Shown here: positions 54,875-62,798 of the stretch, in pieces
Layout: each line of letters starts with the position of its first letter
How positions within the stretch are numbered: position 1 is the first letter of the stretch
NCBI RefSeq assembly: GCF_038069945.1
Contig: NZ_JBBPEV010000001.1
Coordinates: 1,364,001-1,428,000 of the forward strand
Origin: Aquabacterium sp. A3
GTDB lineage: Bacteria; Pseudomonadota; Gammaproteobacteria; Burkholderiales; Burkholderiaceae_C
Direction: 5' to 3'
Length of the DNA: 64,000 nt
The notes under the pieces: model-generated
Told to the model about the DNA's origin: nothing
Seen by the model: only the letters and a program-made list of their open reading frames with translations
Databases searched by the model: none
Program-made: the position numbers and the translations under genes

Positions 54875-56626
54875 TCATTTAGCGTACAGGTCGTCTCTGT
54901 CGAGTCTGGGGCGGACATGGACAGCGCCAAGAGCTGGGTCGTCTTCAATGTCCTTCGCGAGAGTGAGCGTCCCAAAATTGAAGGGGTCTTGTGCCAGTCC
55001 GCAGGCCACTGAGATGCGGTGGTAGCTACCAGGTGGGAACAGATGTTCCGCCACCTTGTTATGTCTGGGAATGTCCAGCATGTTGACGCGGTGGGCCACC
55101 CTTCCGACACCTCCGTCTACCGGCCCTCGGTACTCAGCCAGTGAACCGCCTCCGCCCGACATGAAAACTCTCAGCCCGTTAGCCCAGGCGGGTGAAAGCT
55201 TGTAGCGCTTTGTCTTGGTCTTTGCGACAACCGCCCTGACGAGCTTCTCCACCTCTTGCCCAAACAAGCCATCTCGGGCCAGAACCGTATCGGGCTTCAG
55301 GCTTGCTTGCCGTGCAAAAGCCTCAGCTTCCAGCGCGCATGAAATGGGATCTACGGCGCTGGCGTCCTGAGTATCCGCCCCCACCAACCGGTTTTGGAGC
55401 AGCATGTGAACGCCCAAAGGTTTGACCTCTGGTGCCCATATGGCGAACTTATCCTCACCCTCGCGGTGGATCACAGAAAACGTGACCACATCCAACGAAC
55501 CGCCACCCACATCAACCAAACAGTGCAGTCCATCTGTTCTTTGCGATGACTGGACATAGCCTGCTACTTGAGCCAAAAACTCCGGGATGAGGCCTGGCTC
55601 GTCAGCCAGAGATTCAGGACGATTGGTCATCCAATCCAACACCTGGGATGTATCGGAATCGAGTCGACCGGGGACTTGATCTTGCAGGCTGAGGTGCCAT
55701 GCCAAATGAACCAAGCGCAGGTAAGCAATCTTTTGCTGATCGTCTTCAAGACCATTGCTTGGCATGCCCAGGTTGAGCATCCAATTGAGGCGCTTGTGCC
55801 GCAACAAGTCACCATGCTCCTTGTAGGTCCATGAGCGAACGTATCGAATCACCAATGCGAGGAAGACCGCAGCTTCGCATATGGAGCGGCGTGACACTGC
55901 AGGCATGAGGAAAGGATGTTTGAGGTTTACCAACACCGATTCACGTGTTACACGAGGGTGCTGCCCTAAAACTGCCCGACCTCCCTCCAAGACTGAGTAC
56001 TCGGTAGGGAGTGTCAACTGATCATCGGCGCTGTTCGCGCCATCCCACCGAACAGGGAAGATCGCGTCCATCAGGCCTACAGCCGCTTTGGTGTATGAAG
56101 TTCCAAAGTCAATGCCGATGAATACGTCGATGGGCGGCTGCCCGGTCCGCTCTTCGCCCAAGGACAGTTGGCGCCCCGCTTCAACCCAATCAGGTGCTTC
56201 AACGTACTGGCACTGCCGCGTCAATGCAGAGGGCCTAATGGAGCGAAAGGTGACAGGAACAGCAGGCTCTGCCTTGGGCTTCACCGCCGCGACAATCTGA
56301 GCTGACGCGGGCATGGGCGCTGCAAGCTTTTCTAGCAGCGGTCTTGCCGTTTTGGTTTGGGGCTGGGACCTGATCTGCTGCGACTTGGACACTGGCGCCG
56401 GTTGGCGTGTTCTATCGGATGATCCCCTTCGATCAAACTTGGCCCCAGACGGCTTATTGGTTGCCGACGTGGTTGTGCTGCGACGCAGCGGGTCCAGCGG
56501 CGGCCTCGCAGACTGGCTGTGCGTCACACGTTGGTCCGCCTGCCGTGGCGCGCTGCTTGGGCTGTCTGCCCTTATTGAGGCCAGGTCGCCCTTGATGGCC
56601 TTCAATTGATCTCGCCAATCTTTCAT
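54875..56626 (-). CDS. Hsp70/actin-fold ATPase of the defence operon
   Basis: A 583-residue protein with the sugar kinase/Hsp70/actin ATPase fold. Phosphate 1 is VFIGIDFGTSYTKAAVGLMD (about 165-185), phosphate 2 LVDVGGGSLDVVTFS (about 375), and the adenosine motif VFMSGGGGSLAEYRG (about 490). About 130 Ser/Pro/Arg-rich, probably disordered residues precede the fold. No substrate-binding domain of true DnaK is present. The ATG at 56626 overlaps the upstream helicase stop (ATGA). Its role is presumably nucleotide-dependent assembly or gating of the complex; that is inference. Confidence 0.85.
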   Translation of the reverse strand: MKDWRDQLKAIKGDLASIRADSPSSAPRQADQRVTHSQSARPPLDPLRRSTTTSATNKPSGAKFDRRGSSDRTRQPAPVSKSQQIRSQPQTKTARPLLEKLAAPMPASAQIVAAVKPKAEPAVPVTFRSIRPSALTRQCQYVEAPDWVEAGRQLSLGEERTGQPPIDVFIGIDFGTSYTKAAVGLMDAIFPVRWDGANSADDQLTLPTEYSVLEGGRAVLGQHPRVTRESVLVNLKHPFLMPAVSRRSICEAAVFLALVIRYVRSWTYKEHGDLLRHKRLNWMLNLGMPSNGLEDDQQKIAYLRLVHLAWHLSLQDQVPGRLDSDTSQVLDWMTNRPESLADEPGLIPEFLAQVAGYVQSSQRTDGLHCLVDVGGGSLDVVTFSVIHREGEDKFAIWAPEVKPLGVHMLLQNRLVGADTQDASAVDPISCALEAEAFARQASLKPDTVLARDGLFGQEVEKLVRAVVAKTKTKRYKLSPAWANGLRVFMSGGGGSLAEYRGPVDGGVGRVAHRVNMLDIPRHNKVAEHLFPPGSYHRISVACGLAQDPFNFGTLTLAKDIEDDPALGAVHVRPRLDRDDLYAK

Positions 56627-59600
56627 CGCCCGCCTCCCAACACGCGAATCACCCCGAAACAAACAGGAGAGTCATCCGGGTTGAGACGCTCTCTTTGGCG
56701 CACCCGCTCACGTTTGAGCTCAATGCGCGCACGAAGCTTATCGATCCGCCCCTGCGTGGCTTTGACAAGGCCATGGCGCGCCAGCGCTTTGTGCATGGCC
56801 AGGACACCCTCCAGCTTGCCCAACTGCTGATTCAGATGCTGATCAAGCCCATGGAGCTGGAACATCATCCGGTCTGCGTTTTCGTTCTGTTTGCGTTGCA
56901 GTGCACGCTGATACGCCCCTTGGATGTTTGAATCCAAGAGGTCATAAGCCTCTGCCACCACGTTAGCGGTCAAAACACTACCCGCCGCAAGCCAGTCGCG
57001 CCCATGCAGCCTGGCGGCGTTGATCAAGGCCTCAGCCGCATCCTCATCCAACAGATCTGCCGATGCCAATGGACAGGCCGCCTTCTGCAACCACTCTTCC
57101 TCGCTTACCCCAGAAAATGACCACTTACGGATGGAAAGTGCGTAGTCGCCAGGCTTTAAGGTTGGCACCTGCTCAGCGTCAATCTCAACACTCACCAGCC
57201 CGTGATGCGCTTGGCCTTTGCTTCGTTCACCAATAAAGCGCACCAATGGATGAAACTGGTGAATGGCCTCCCATCCACGGTTGCCCGACACGGTGATTTT
57301 GTTGATGAACCGGCACTGGCGAGGCAAGCCACTTCCCAAGGCTGACATCCCTGTCTGTCCGGTCCTTCGGCAGTATTCGTCAAAGTCTGCGGCCACTGCC
57401 GATGGCAACTGGATCGAATACTCATGAGGGCCACCGCTCTGTACGAACTGGTGCCCTTGCGCTTGTCTGACTAAAAAGTCTTTGACATAGATGATCAGGT
57501 CGTCTTCAGTCACACGACGAGAGACCTCTTGAGCGGCCTTGATGCGCTCCAATACCAAGCCGCCATGGGCCATCATCTGGGCGGCATTTTTCTCCAAACG
57601 CTCCTGCTCGATGCGAACGTTTTCCAGGGACTGTCGCGCTGCCTCAATAGCTCGCTCCTCCTCCTCCGGTGTCAGGCGACGCGTTAGCAGGGTGGATTCA
57701 AGGTTCTGAATCACCTCGCCTATGACGGGCTCAGGTTCGCCCAAGGCCTGCTCAAATACCCTCAGCCTTGAAAGCAGGCGGCTGAAGATGCGTTCGTCAA
57801 TCGTGCCGCCATACATCAGGTTCCAGATGTGGATGATGTCGGCTTGCTGGCCAAGTCGATCGATACGGCCAATGCGCTGTTCAACGCGCATTGGGTTCCA
57901 TGGCAGATCGTAGTTGATCAACAGCTTGCTGAACTGCAAGTCGACGCCCTCAGACGCGACCTCCGTCGACACCAAGACCCGGAGATCAGGCTGGTCGCGA
58001 AACTGATTGATCAGGTCTTGCTTGGACTCTTGCATGTTGCCCCACAGCAGCAGGGAAGGAATGCCAGCAGCACAGAGCTTCTCGGTCAGATACTTGGCGG
58101 TGACGCGGAAGGAAGTGAACAGGATCACCTTCTCACCTGGGGAGGCCGCAAAGTAGTCGCCCAGAACAGCCTTGAGGCGATGTAGCTTTGAGTCGTTAAG
58201 CTCAAGCGCCTGGACATCCAGATTTCTGGGGCGATTGGCCTTCAAAAAATCCTTCAACGATCCACTGACATCTTCGTATTCAAAGTCATTGGACTCGGAC
58301 TCTTCGCTGTCTTCGACATACACGCTGGTCATGTCGTCAACCAACTCGGCCTGATCGCCTAACCATGCTTTGGCAAAGGCTGCAGGGCAGCTACAAACCT
58401 GCCGCTGTGGCGTTGCCAGCAAGAACCCATCTGAAATGCTGTGACGGAAGGCATAGTCACGCGTAACCTCGGTGACATGCTCATAGAAGGCACGCTCTTC
58501 TGCCGTCATGGCGACGATCTCGGCCTTGGGTTCACGCTTGGCCCTTTTCACTTGCACGTCGCGTTTGCGCGTGCGCGTGATCACATGTCCGAGCAGGTTG
58601 ACACGCTCCAGGCCGGCCGCCAGCTCGGAACGATAGGATGGCTCCGCCAGGTCCGCATCTGTAGGCGGCGTGTCTCGTAATGCCGCCAGTTGCCGAGACC
58701 TTGCCAGCATGTCATGCGCAGCAGCCTCTTGGATGAAACCATTGATTTCTTCAGCCGTTGACCCGATGCGCAACGCCGCATCTCTGGCCGCCACCAAAGG
58801 CTGGTTTGCTTGAACCATCTCCGCAAAGTTTGATCGGTACTGAAAGTGGTCCGGGTCACACAGGCGCAGAAGGTGGAACAAATCCTCTCGGTCAGTGTTG
58901 ATGGGAGTGGCAGACAGCAGCACCCGCTGATGCGAAACATCCCGAAGCATCTGGCCCAGTTTGTACGAGGCGCTTTCAGGATTGCGCATGTAGTGGGCCT
59001 CGTCATAGATGACCAAGTCCACCAACGGCTCTTCTTCTGCACAGCCATCCAGCAACTCCGCGAGCAGATGCCGAGACCCTGGTCTTTTCGAAGTGGCGCT
59101 GGCGCCAGACTTCCAGCCACGAGGTGGCCTCAGCGCCTGGTAACTGGCAATCCATGCCTTGGTCGGACCGAAGGCAGACGTGTTCTGAAGCTCACTGGTC
59201 AAAGTGGCTGCATCCACTATCTGAGACTCAATACCAAATCGGTTCAAGAGTTCGTCCCGCCATTTCTCCCTGAGCATGGCGGGGCAGACGATCAAAAGCC
59301 GCCGCATCTCTTCGCGTGCACGCAACTCCGTCCAGATGATGCCGGCCTCGATGGTCTTGCCCAAGCCGACCTCATCCGCAATCAGGATGCCGCTTGCAGG
59401 AGACTCCAGCAATGTCAAAAGCGGTTTGTATTGATGGGCATAGAAGTCAGTGTTGGTGACGCCCATCGAATAGACCAAGTTGGCCAACCGCCCCGATAGA
59501 TGCACATGGGTGAGGTTGCGCCGTAAGTCTTCAGACCGGCCATACCGACCAGCGTCGATCTGTTGATAGATGTCGCCATCACCATCTTCGGTCAGCGCCT

Positions 59601-59748
59601 CCAGCAGCTCACTGGAGCAATAGTCAGTTGTGCCGTCGTGCCATCGAATGGAGTAGTACGGCACCCCATTCCGGGGCCGCTGATTGCCCGTGGCTGTGCC
59701 AACCTTACCTGGGTTGTCCTTGCGGCGAACCTGTGTCCCCTTTTCCAT
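56623..59748 (-). CDS. RapA-like SNF2 helicase, first gene of the defence operon
   Basis: A 1041-residue SNF2-type ATPase. An SH3/Tudor-like start (TQVRRKDNPGKVGTATGNQR) is followed by ILIADEVGLGKTIEAGIIWT (about 128), LVIYDEAHYMRNPES (about 249), LLSATPIN, VILFTSFRVTAKYLTEKL, STEVASEGVDLQFSKLL and RVEQRIGRIDRLGQQ (about 626). The C-terminal 400 residues, with charged helices, are not recognised. RapA/HepA relatives displace proteins from nucleic acid. AGGGAGGT lies 4 bp before the ATG, a very strong ribosome site. It shares its layout with the second helicase but is clearly diverged from it. Confidence 0.88.
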   Translation of the reverse strand: MEKGTQVRRKDNPGKVGTATGNQRPRNGVPYYSIRWHDGTTDYCSSELLEALTEDGDGDIYQQIDAGRYGRSEDLRRNLTHVHLSGRLANLVYSMGVTNTDFYAHQYKPLLTLLESPASGILIADEVGLGKTIEAGIIWTELRAREEMRRLLIVCPAMLREKWRDELLNRFGIESQIVDAATLTSELQNTSAFGPTKAWIASYQALRPPRGWKSGASATSKRPGSRHLLAELLDGCAEEEPLVDLVIYDEAHYMRNPESASYKLGQMLRDVSHQRVLLSATPINTDREDLFHLLRLCDPDHFQYRSNFAEMVQANQPLVAARDAALRIGSTAEEINGFIQEAAAHDMLARSRQLAALRDTPPTDADLAEPSYRSELAAGLERVNLLGHVITRTRKRDVQVKRAKREPKAEIVAMTAEERAFYEHVTEVTRDYAFRHSISDGFLLATPQRQVCSCPAAFAKAWLGDQAELVDDMTSVYVEDSEESESNDFEYEDVSGSLKDFLKANRPRNLDVQALELNDSKLHRLKAVLGDYFAASPGEKVILFTSFRVTAKYLTEKLCAAGIPSLLLWGNMQESKQDLINQFRDQPDLRVLVSTEVASEGVDLQFSKLLINYDLPWNPMRVEQRIGRIDRLGQQADIIHIWNLMYGGTIDERIFSRLLSRLRVFEQALGEPEPVIGEVIQNLESTLLTRRLTPEEEERAIEAARQSLENVRIEQERLEKNAAQMMAHGGLVLERIKAAQEVSRRVTEDDLIIYVKDFLVRQAQGHQFVQSGGPHEYSIQLPSAVAADFDEYCRRTGQTGMSALGSGLPRQCRFINKITVSGNRGWEAIHQFHPLVRFIGERSKGQAHHGLVSVEIDAEQVPTLKPGDYALSIRKWSFSGVSEEEWLQKAACPLASADLLDEDAAEALINAARLHGRDWLAAGSVLTANVVAEAYDLLDSNIQGAYQRALQRKQNENADRMMFQLHGLDQHLNQQLGKLEGVLAMHKALARHGLVKATQGRIDKLRARIELKRERVRQRERLNPDDSPVCFGVIRVLGGGR

Positions 59749-60145
59749 GCATACCTCCCTTATGCCGACCAGTTTTTATGGAGATCATCAAACGATGGAG
59801 GGACTTTACCGCCCGACCTCGCGCGTGCGCAGACGTGATCTCCATCAATGATTCATCGCTCCAAACCGATGACCCCGCGTTGCCTTCACGCGAGTAGAAC
59901 TAGTTGCGCAAGGCGATTGTGCTCGCCCCCTGCACCGAACACTTTGAATCATCACAAGCTCAATACATGAGCCTGTGCTTGCGCTATACTCATCAACGGC
60001 AGCCGCCCCGTGACGGCTCGCGCGCCCACATTAGCAAAGCCGGGTTCGGCATCACGACATCAACAGTCTTTTTTTGCACTTCCTTCATTGGCGGTGACAT
60101 CTGGTCGTGTGGGCCCGATCTTCTGGAACTGCCCTGGAGTGAAAG
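59749..60145. promoter_or_regulatory. Divergent promoter region of the defence operon
   Basis: This 397-bp gap must hold the operon promoter. A perfect 10-bp inverted repeat, ATGGAGATCA (59778-59787) and TGATCTCCAT (59836-59845), spaced 48 bp apart, lies 30-100 bp upstream of the operon start and may bind a repressor. A TATACT box (59985-59990, + strand) could serve the rightward gene at 60146, giving a 150-nt leader. No gene is seen. Confidence 0.5.
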
Positions 60146-60751
60146 ATGCAAGAACCCCTTACCAAGGGCCGCCTGGAACAATTGCGGCGGGATGCCCGTA
60201 AGCAACAGAAGGTCAGTGGCACACCGTACGTGCAGTTGCTGAATCAGTTTGCGCAGAGCATGGGCTTCGCCGATTGGGCTGACCTGCACCATCAACAGGA
60301 AAAGTCGCTGACCGCCCCCTTACCGAATTCAGAGCTGTATGCCGATCCGATTTACCAGATCAGCCAGGCACTGGAAACTTTTCTGCGTCAGTGCAGCAAC
60401 TCAGACATCTATTGGCTGTGCCGTGGCGGAACACTTTGGGTGCGGCGACGCGACCTGAAGAACGGTGACCTGAGTACTCTCCACTTCGAGGTCATGGGTG
60501 CACTTGATCGAGCCACGCAAGATGAGGCGGACAACACCGGATTGCTCCTGTCCAACGACTTCGAGGGCTTCCCAGACCGGCTCGTCTTCCACGGTGACGA
60601 AGATGACGAAGGCAATCCCCTGGAGCCGCAAGAAGGCGTCCAAGAATGGTATTCCCACGAGCGCGGGCGCGAGATGCTGCTCGCGGAAGTTGAGGACCTT
60701 GCCATCGACGCGTACCACGGCAGCATCGAGCCGTATCTGATGGGTGAGTGA
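60146..60751 (+). CDS. Hypothetical protein next to the integrase
   Basis: A 201-residue protein with no recognised domain. The N-terminus (KGRLEQLRRDARKQQKVSGT, PYVQLLNQFAQSMGFADWAD) is helical and basic. The rest has beta-like strands (DIYWLCRGGTLWVRRRDLK) and an acidic stretch (FHGDEDDEGNPLEP). GGAG lies 7-8 bp before the ATG. It is divergent from the defence operon and convergent with the integrase gene. Confidence 0.7.
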   Translation: MQEPLTKGRLEQLRRDARKQQKVSGTPYVQLLNQFAQSMGFADWADLHHQQEKSLTAPLPNSELYADPIYQISQALETFLRQCSNSDIYWLCRGGTLWVRRRDLKNGDLSTLHFEVMGALDRATQDEADNTGLLLSNDFEGFPDRLVFHGDEDDEGNPLEPQEGVQEWYSHERGREMLLAEVEDLAIDAYHGSIEPYLMGE

Positions 60752-60802
60752 CTAAATCCTGAAATGTGGGCAGGCCCACGGCCTGCCCGCTTCAGACCTC
60801 AA

Positions 60803-61840
60803 TCACCCAAGCTTGGCAGCAATGTCCCCCGGCCTCGGGTGGTAGTAGCGCTTCAGCATCTGCAAGTCCTTGTGCCCCGTCACGCTGGACAACTCCAGCA
60901 CGTTGCTCAGCTTCTCGGCAATGCGCGAAGTGCCTTCGTGCCTCAGATCATGGAAGTGAAAATCTTCCAGCTTGGCGCGCTTCACAGCCCGCGCCCAGGC
61001 CAGCTTGAAGGCATTGGCTGACACGTCAAACACACGCCCTTCTGGCTCGTCATCGCCCTTCAGCTCCGCCAGGATGGCCATGGCCTGCGTTGACAGGGGT
61101 ACGTTCCTCGACTCGCCGTTCTTGGTCTCCGGCAGGTGCACATAGCGCTCTTCCAGGTGCACGTGCTGCCAGTCCAGCGCCAGGATTTCGCCGCGCCGCA
61201 TGGCGGTGGCAATGGCCAGCTCCACAATCGGTCGCAGCCAGGGCACACGGCAACTGCGCTCACGGCCGTCGGCCGTACAGGCAGCCAACAGCCGCGCTTC
61301 TTCTGAAAGGTGGGCCTTGCCCTTCTTGGCTGGCTTCAGGCGGCGGTCACGCCCGTTTTTCACCTTGGGCCTGGCCACGCCCTGCGCCGGGTTGCGCGGC
61401 AATGCAATTTCCCACTCCTGCATGGCGTGGGCGATCACGCGCTGCAGCAGGCCCATCTCGCGCACCACGGTGGCCGGGCACACCCCGTCCACCTTCAAAC
61501 GTTCGTCGCGGTAGCGGGCGATGTCGATGGGCCGCAAGTTGGCCATGGCCGTCTCGGCGAACTTGCGCCGTGCCATGGCCTTGAGCCGAGCGATTTCGCT
61601 GTCAGCGCCTCGGTGCAACGGCGAGACCTCCTCAACGTACTGGCCGATCAGGGCGGCCAGCGTCTTGCGTTCGGCCAATGCGCGCGACACGAAGGTGCCA
61701 CGGCGCATCTCGGTCTCGACCTCAGCGGCCCAGGCCATCGCGTCTGATTTGCTCTCGAAAGTGCGGGCAAGCTGAGGGAATCCGGCTTTGCGGATCTTGG
61801 CTTCCCACTGGTAGTCGCCGCGCTTGTAAAAGCTGGCCAT
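60803..61840 (-). CDS. Tyrosine-type site-specific integrase
   Basis: A 345-residue phage-type recombinase that integrates and excises the island at tRNA-Arg. The N-terminal arm-binding start is ASFYKRGDYQWEAKIRKAGF, and a SAM-like core-binding domain spans about 60-150. Catalytic residues are Arg in AIATAMRRGEILALDWQHV, His-x-x-Arg in FHDLRHEGTSRIAEKL (about 298), TGHKDLQMLKRYYHPRPGD with the nucleophilic Tyr (about 330). The ATG at 61840 gives the normal N-terminus; the frame stays open through the tRNA but has no gene-like start there. It reads away from the tRNA, the usual arrangement. Confidence 0.94.
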   Translation of the reverse strand: MASFYKRGDYQWEAKIRKAGFPQLARTFESKSDAMAWAAEVETEMRRGTFVSRALAERKTLAALIGQYVEEVSPLHRGADSEIARLKAMARRKFAETAMANLRPIDIARYRDERLKVDGVCPATVVREMGLLQRVIAHAMQEWEIALPRNPAQGVARPKVKNGRDRRLKPAKKGKAHLSEEARLLAACTADGRERSCRVPWLRPIVELAIATAMRRGEILALDWQHVHLEERYVHLPETKNGESRNVPLSTQAMAILAELKGDDEPEGRVFDVSANAFKLAWARAVKRAKLEDFHFHDLRHEGTSRIAEKLSNVLELSSVTGHKDLQMLKRYYHPRPGDIAAKLG

Positions 61841-61872
61841 CTGTCGTCCTCCGACGTCTCCGTCATAAGCAG

Positions 61873-61890
61873 TGTCGGAGAATTGTCGGA
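61873..61890 (+). promoter_or_regulatory. Paired TGTCGGA motifs, candidate recombinase arm sites (right)
   Basis: TGTCGGA at 61873-61879 and 61884-61890, 11 bp apart, lies between the integrase start and the tRNA repeat. It matches the pair at the left end in sequence, spacing and orientation. The sites also overlap the expected integrase promoter, so integrase or excisionase binding could regulate int. Confidence 0.5.
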
Positions 61891-61961
61891 AAAAGGCCTG
61901 CGTATAAATTCCAGAGCCCTTTTTGAGGGGTCTGCGGGGGCATTTGCCCCAGGCCACAGAG

Positions 61962-62037
61962 TGGCGCGCCCGGCTGGGATCGAACCAGCAACCCCTGCCT
62001 TCGGAGGGCAGTACTCTATCCATTGAGCTACGGGCGC
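61962..62037 (-). tRNA. tRNA-Arg(CCG), island insertion site
   Basis: The minus strand folds as a complete 76-nt tRNA: acceptor GCGCCCG/CGGGCGC, D-arm with AGCTCAATGGATAGAGT, anticodon arm CTGCC-CTCCGAA-GGCAG with anticodon CCG (complement at 62002-62004), T-arm TTGCTGGTTCGATCCCAGC, and an encoded CCA (61962-61964). It reads CGG arginine codons. The 3' 45 nt are the attachment core shared with 25260-25304. Confidence 0.96.
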
Positions 62038-62181
62038 AACAGGGGCATTCTAGCAGCGGCTTTGTACGGGTTACGCCACGCTGCGGCCCGACCTATAATC
62101 ACCTTCTTGGCATGAGGCTTTCCGGCCACGAGCAAGGCCCCTCACTGCCGTTTTTCAACCTCCAGCGCACGACAACACCCC

Positions 62182-62724
62182 ATGAGCCAAGCGCCCCAAT
62201 CTCACGAGTCCGGCCACGAAGGCCCGATCAGCACCCCTCAGCAACTGGTGGCCGCCGTCGTGGCCGCGTTCGTGGTGCCGGTGGTCATCATCGTGCTGCT
62301 GGTCAACTACGTCACCTCCAGCGCCAAAGATTCGGCAGGCAGCGATGCCTTGTCGGCCCAGGCCGTGTCCGAGCGCATCATGCCGGTCAGTCAGGTGGAC
62401 CTGAAGCTGGTTTCGGCCAACACCGGCCCCCGCTCTGGCGAAGAGATCTACAAGGCCGCTTGCGCCGCCTGCCACGCCGCAGGCGCCCTGGGTGCGCCCA
62501 TCTTTGCAGATGCCGGCGCCTGGGGTGGCCGCATCGGCAAGGGCCTGGAAACGCTGGCCCTGCACGCCATCAAGGGCTTCAACGCCATGCCCCCGCAAGG
62601 TGGTGGCGAGATGTCGGACACCGAGATCACCGCCGCCGTGGTGTACATGGCCAATGCGGGCGGCGCCAAGTTTGAAGCGCCCGCCATGCCGGCCGCTGCG
62701 GCGTCTGAGGCTGCGGCCCAGTAA
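62182..62724 (+). CDS. Membrane-anchored class I cytochrome c (c5-like)
   Basis: A 180-residue electron carrier. An N-terminal helix (LVAAVVAAFVVPVVIIVLLV, residues 17-36) anchors it in the inner membrane with the heme domain in the periplasm. The heme site is CAACHAAGALG (about 92-102), the distal ligand Met lies in GFNAMPPQGGGEMSDTEI, and VVYMANA closes the fold. An Ala/Glu-rich tail follows. It lies directly outside the island, behind the tRNA, and ends at a strong terminator. Confidence 0.92.
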   Translation: MSQAPQSHESGHEGPISTPQQLVAAVVAAFVVPVVIIVLLVNYVTSSAKDSAGSDALSAQAVSERIMPVSQVDLKLVSANTGPRSGEEIYKAACAACHAAGALGAPIFADAGAWGGRIGKGLETLALHAIKGFNAMPPQGGGEMSDTEITAAVVYMANAGGAKFEAPAMPAAAASEAAAQ

Positions 62725-62743
62725 ACACCAGGCCCCCAAAAAA

Positions 62744-62764
62744 AACCGGCTCTGGCAGCCGGTT
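62744..62764. terminator. Intrinsic terminator, bidirectional
   Basis: AACCGGCT-CTGGC-AGCCGGTT is a perfect 8-bp stem. An A-run precedes it and TTTTTT follows, so it can act in both directions, between the cytochrome gene and the convergent hypothetical gene. Confidence 0.9.
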
Positions 62765-62798
62765 TTTTCATGGGCCAGCGGCCTGAAGCCACGGCGCC

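Larger units (their letters stand above)
25260..62006. mobile_element. Genomic island integrated in tRNA-Arg(CCG)
   Basis: A 36.7-kb island bounded by a 45-bp perfect direct repeat that is the 3' part (anticodon loop to CCA end) of the tRNA-Arg(CCG) gene. The intact tRNA and a tyrosine integrase are at the right end; the left repeat is a tRNA fragment. Cargo: toxin-antitoxin genes, a replication-relaxation protein, small conserved accessory genes, a NYN-LOTUS cassette and a large defence-type operon. No relaxase, coupling protein or type IV secretion gene was recognised, so self-transfer is not supported. Core genes resume directly outside both repeats apart from the hipA remnant. Confidence 0.9.

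Noticed and set aside
39064..59748. Canonical DISARM, Druantia or BREX system
   Set aside because: No drmC phospholipase D motif and no separate drmA/drmB genes; no DruA-D, DruH or DruM partners recognised; no PglZ phosphatase or BrxC. The match is only partial, so a named type is not assigned.
25260..62006. CRISPR array in the island
   Set aside because: The only regular array is the 8-bp tandem repeat without spacers; no repeat-spacer pattern or cas gene was seen.
61841..62023. Integrase start upstream, inside the tRNA
   Set aside because: The frame is open, but the integrase N-terminus (ASFYKRGDYQWEAK) starts at 61840 and the upstream stretch is tRNA and attachment DNA.
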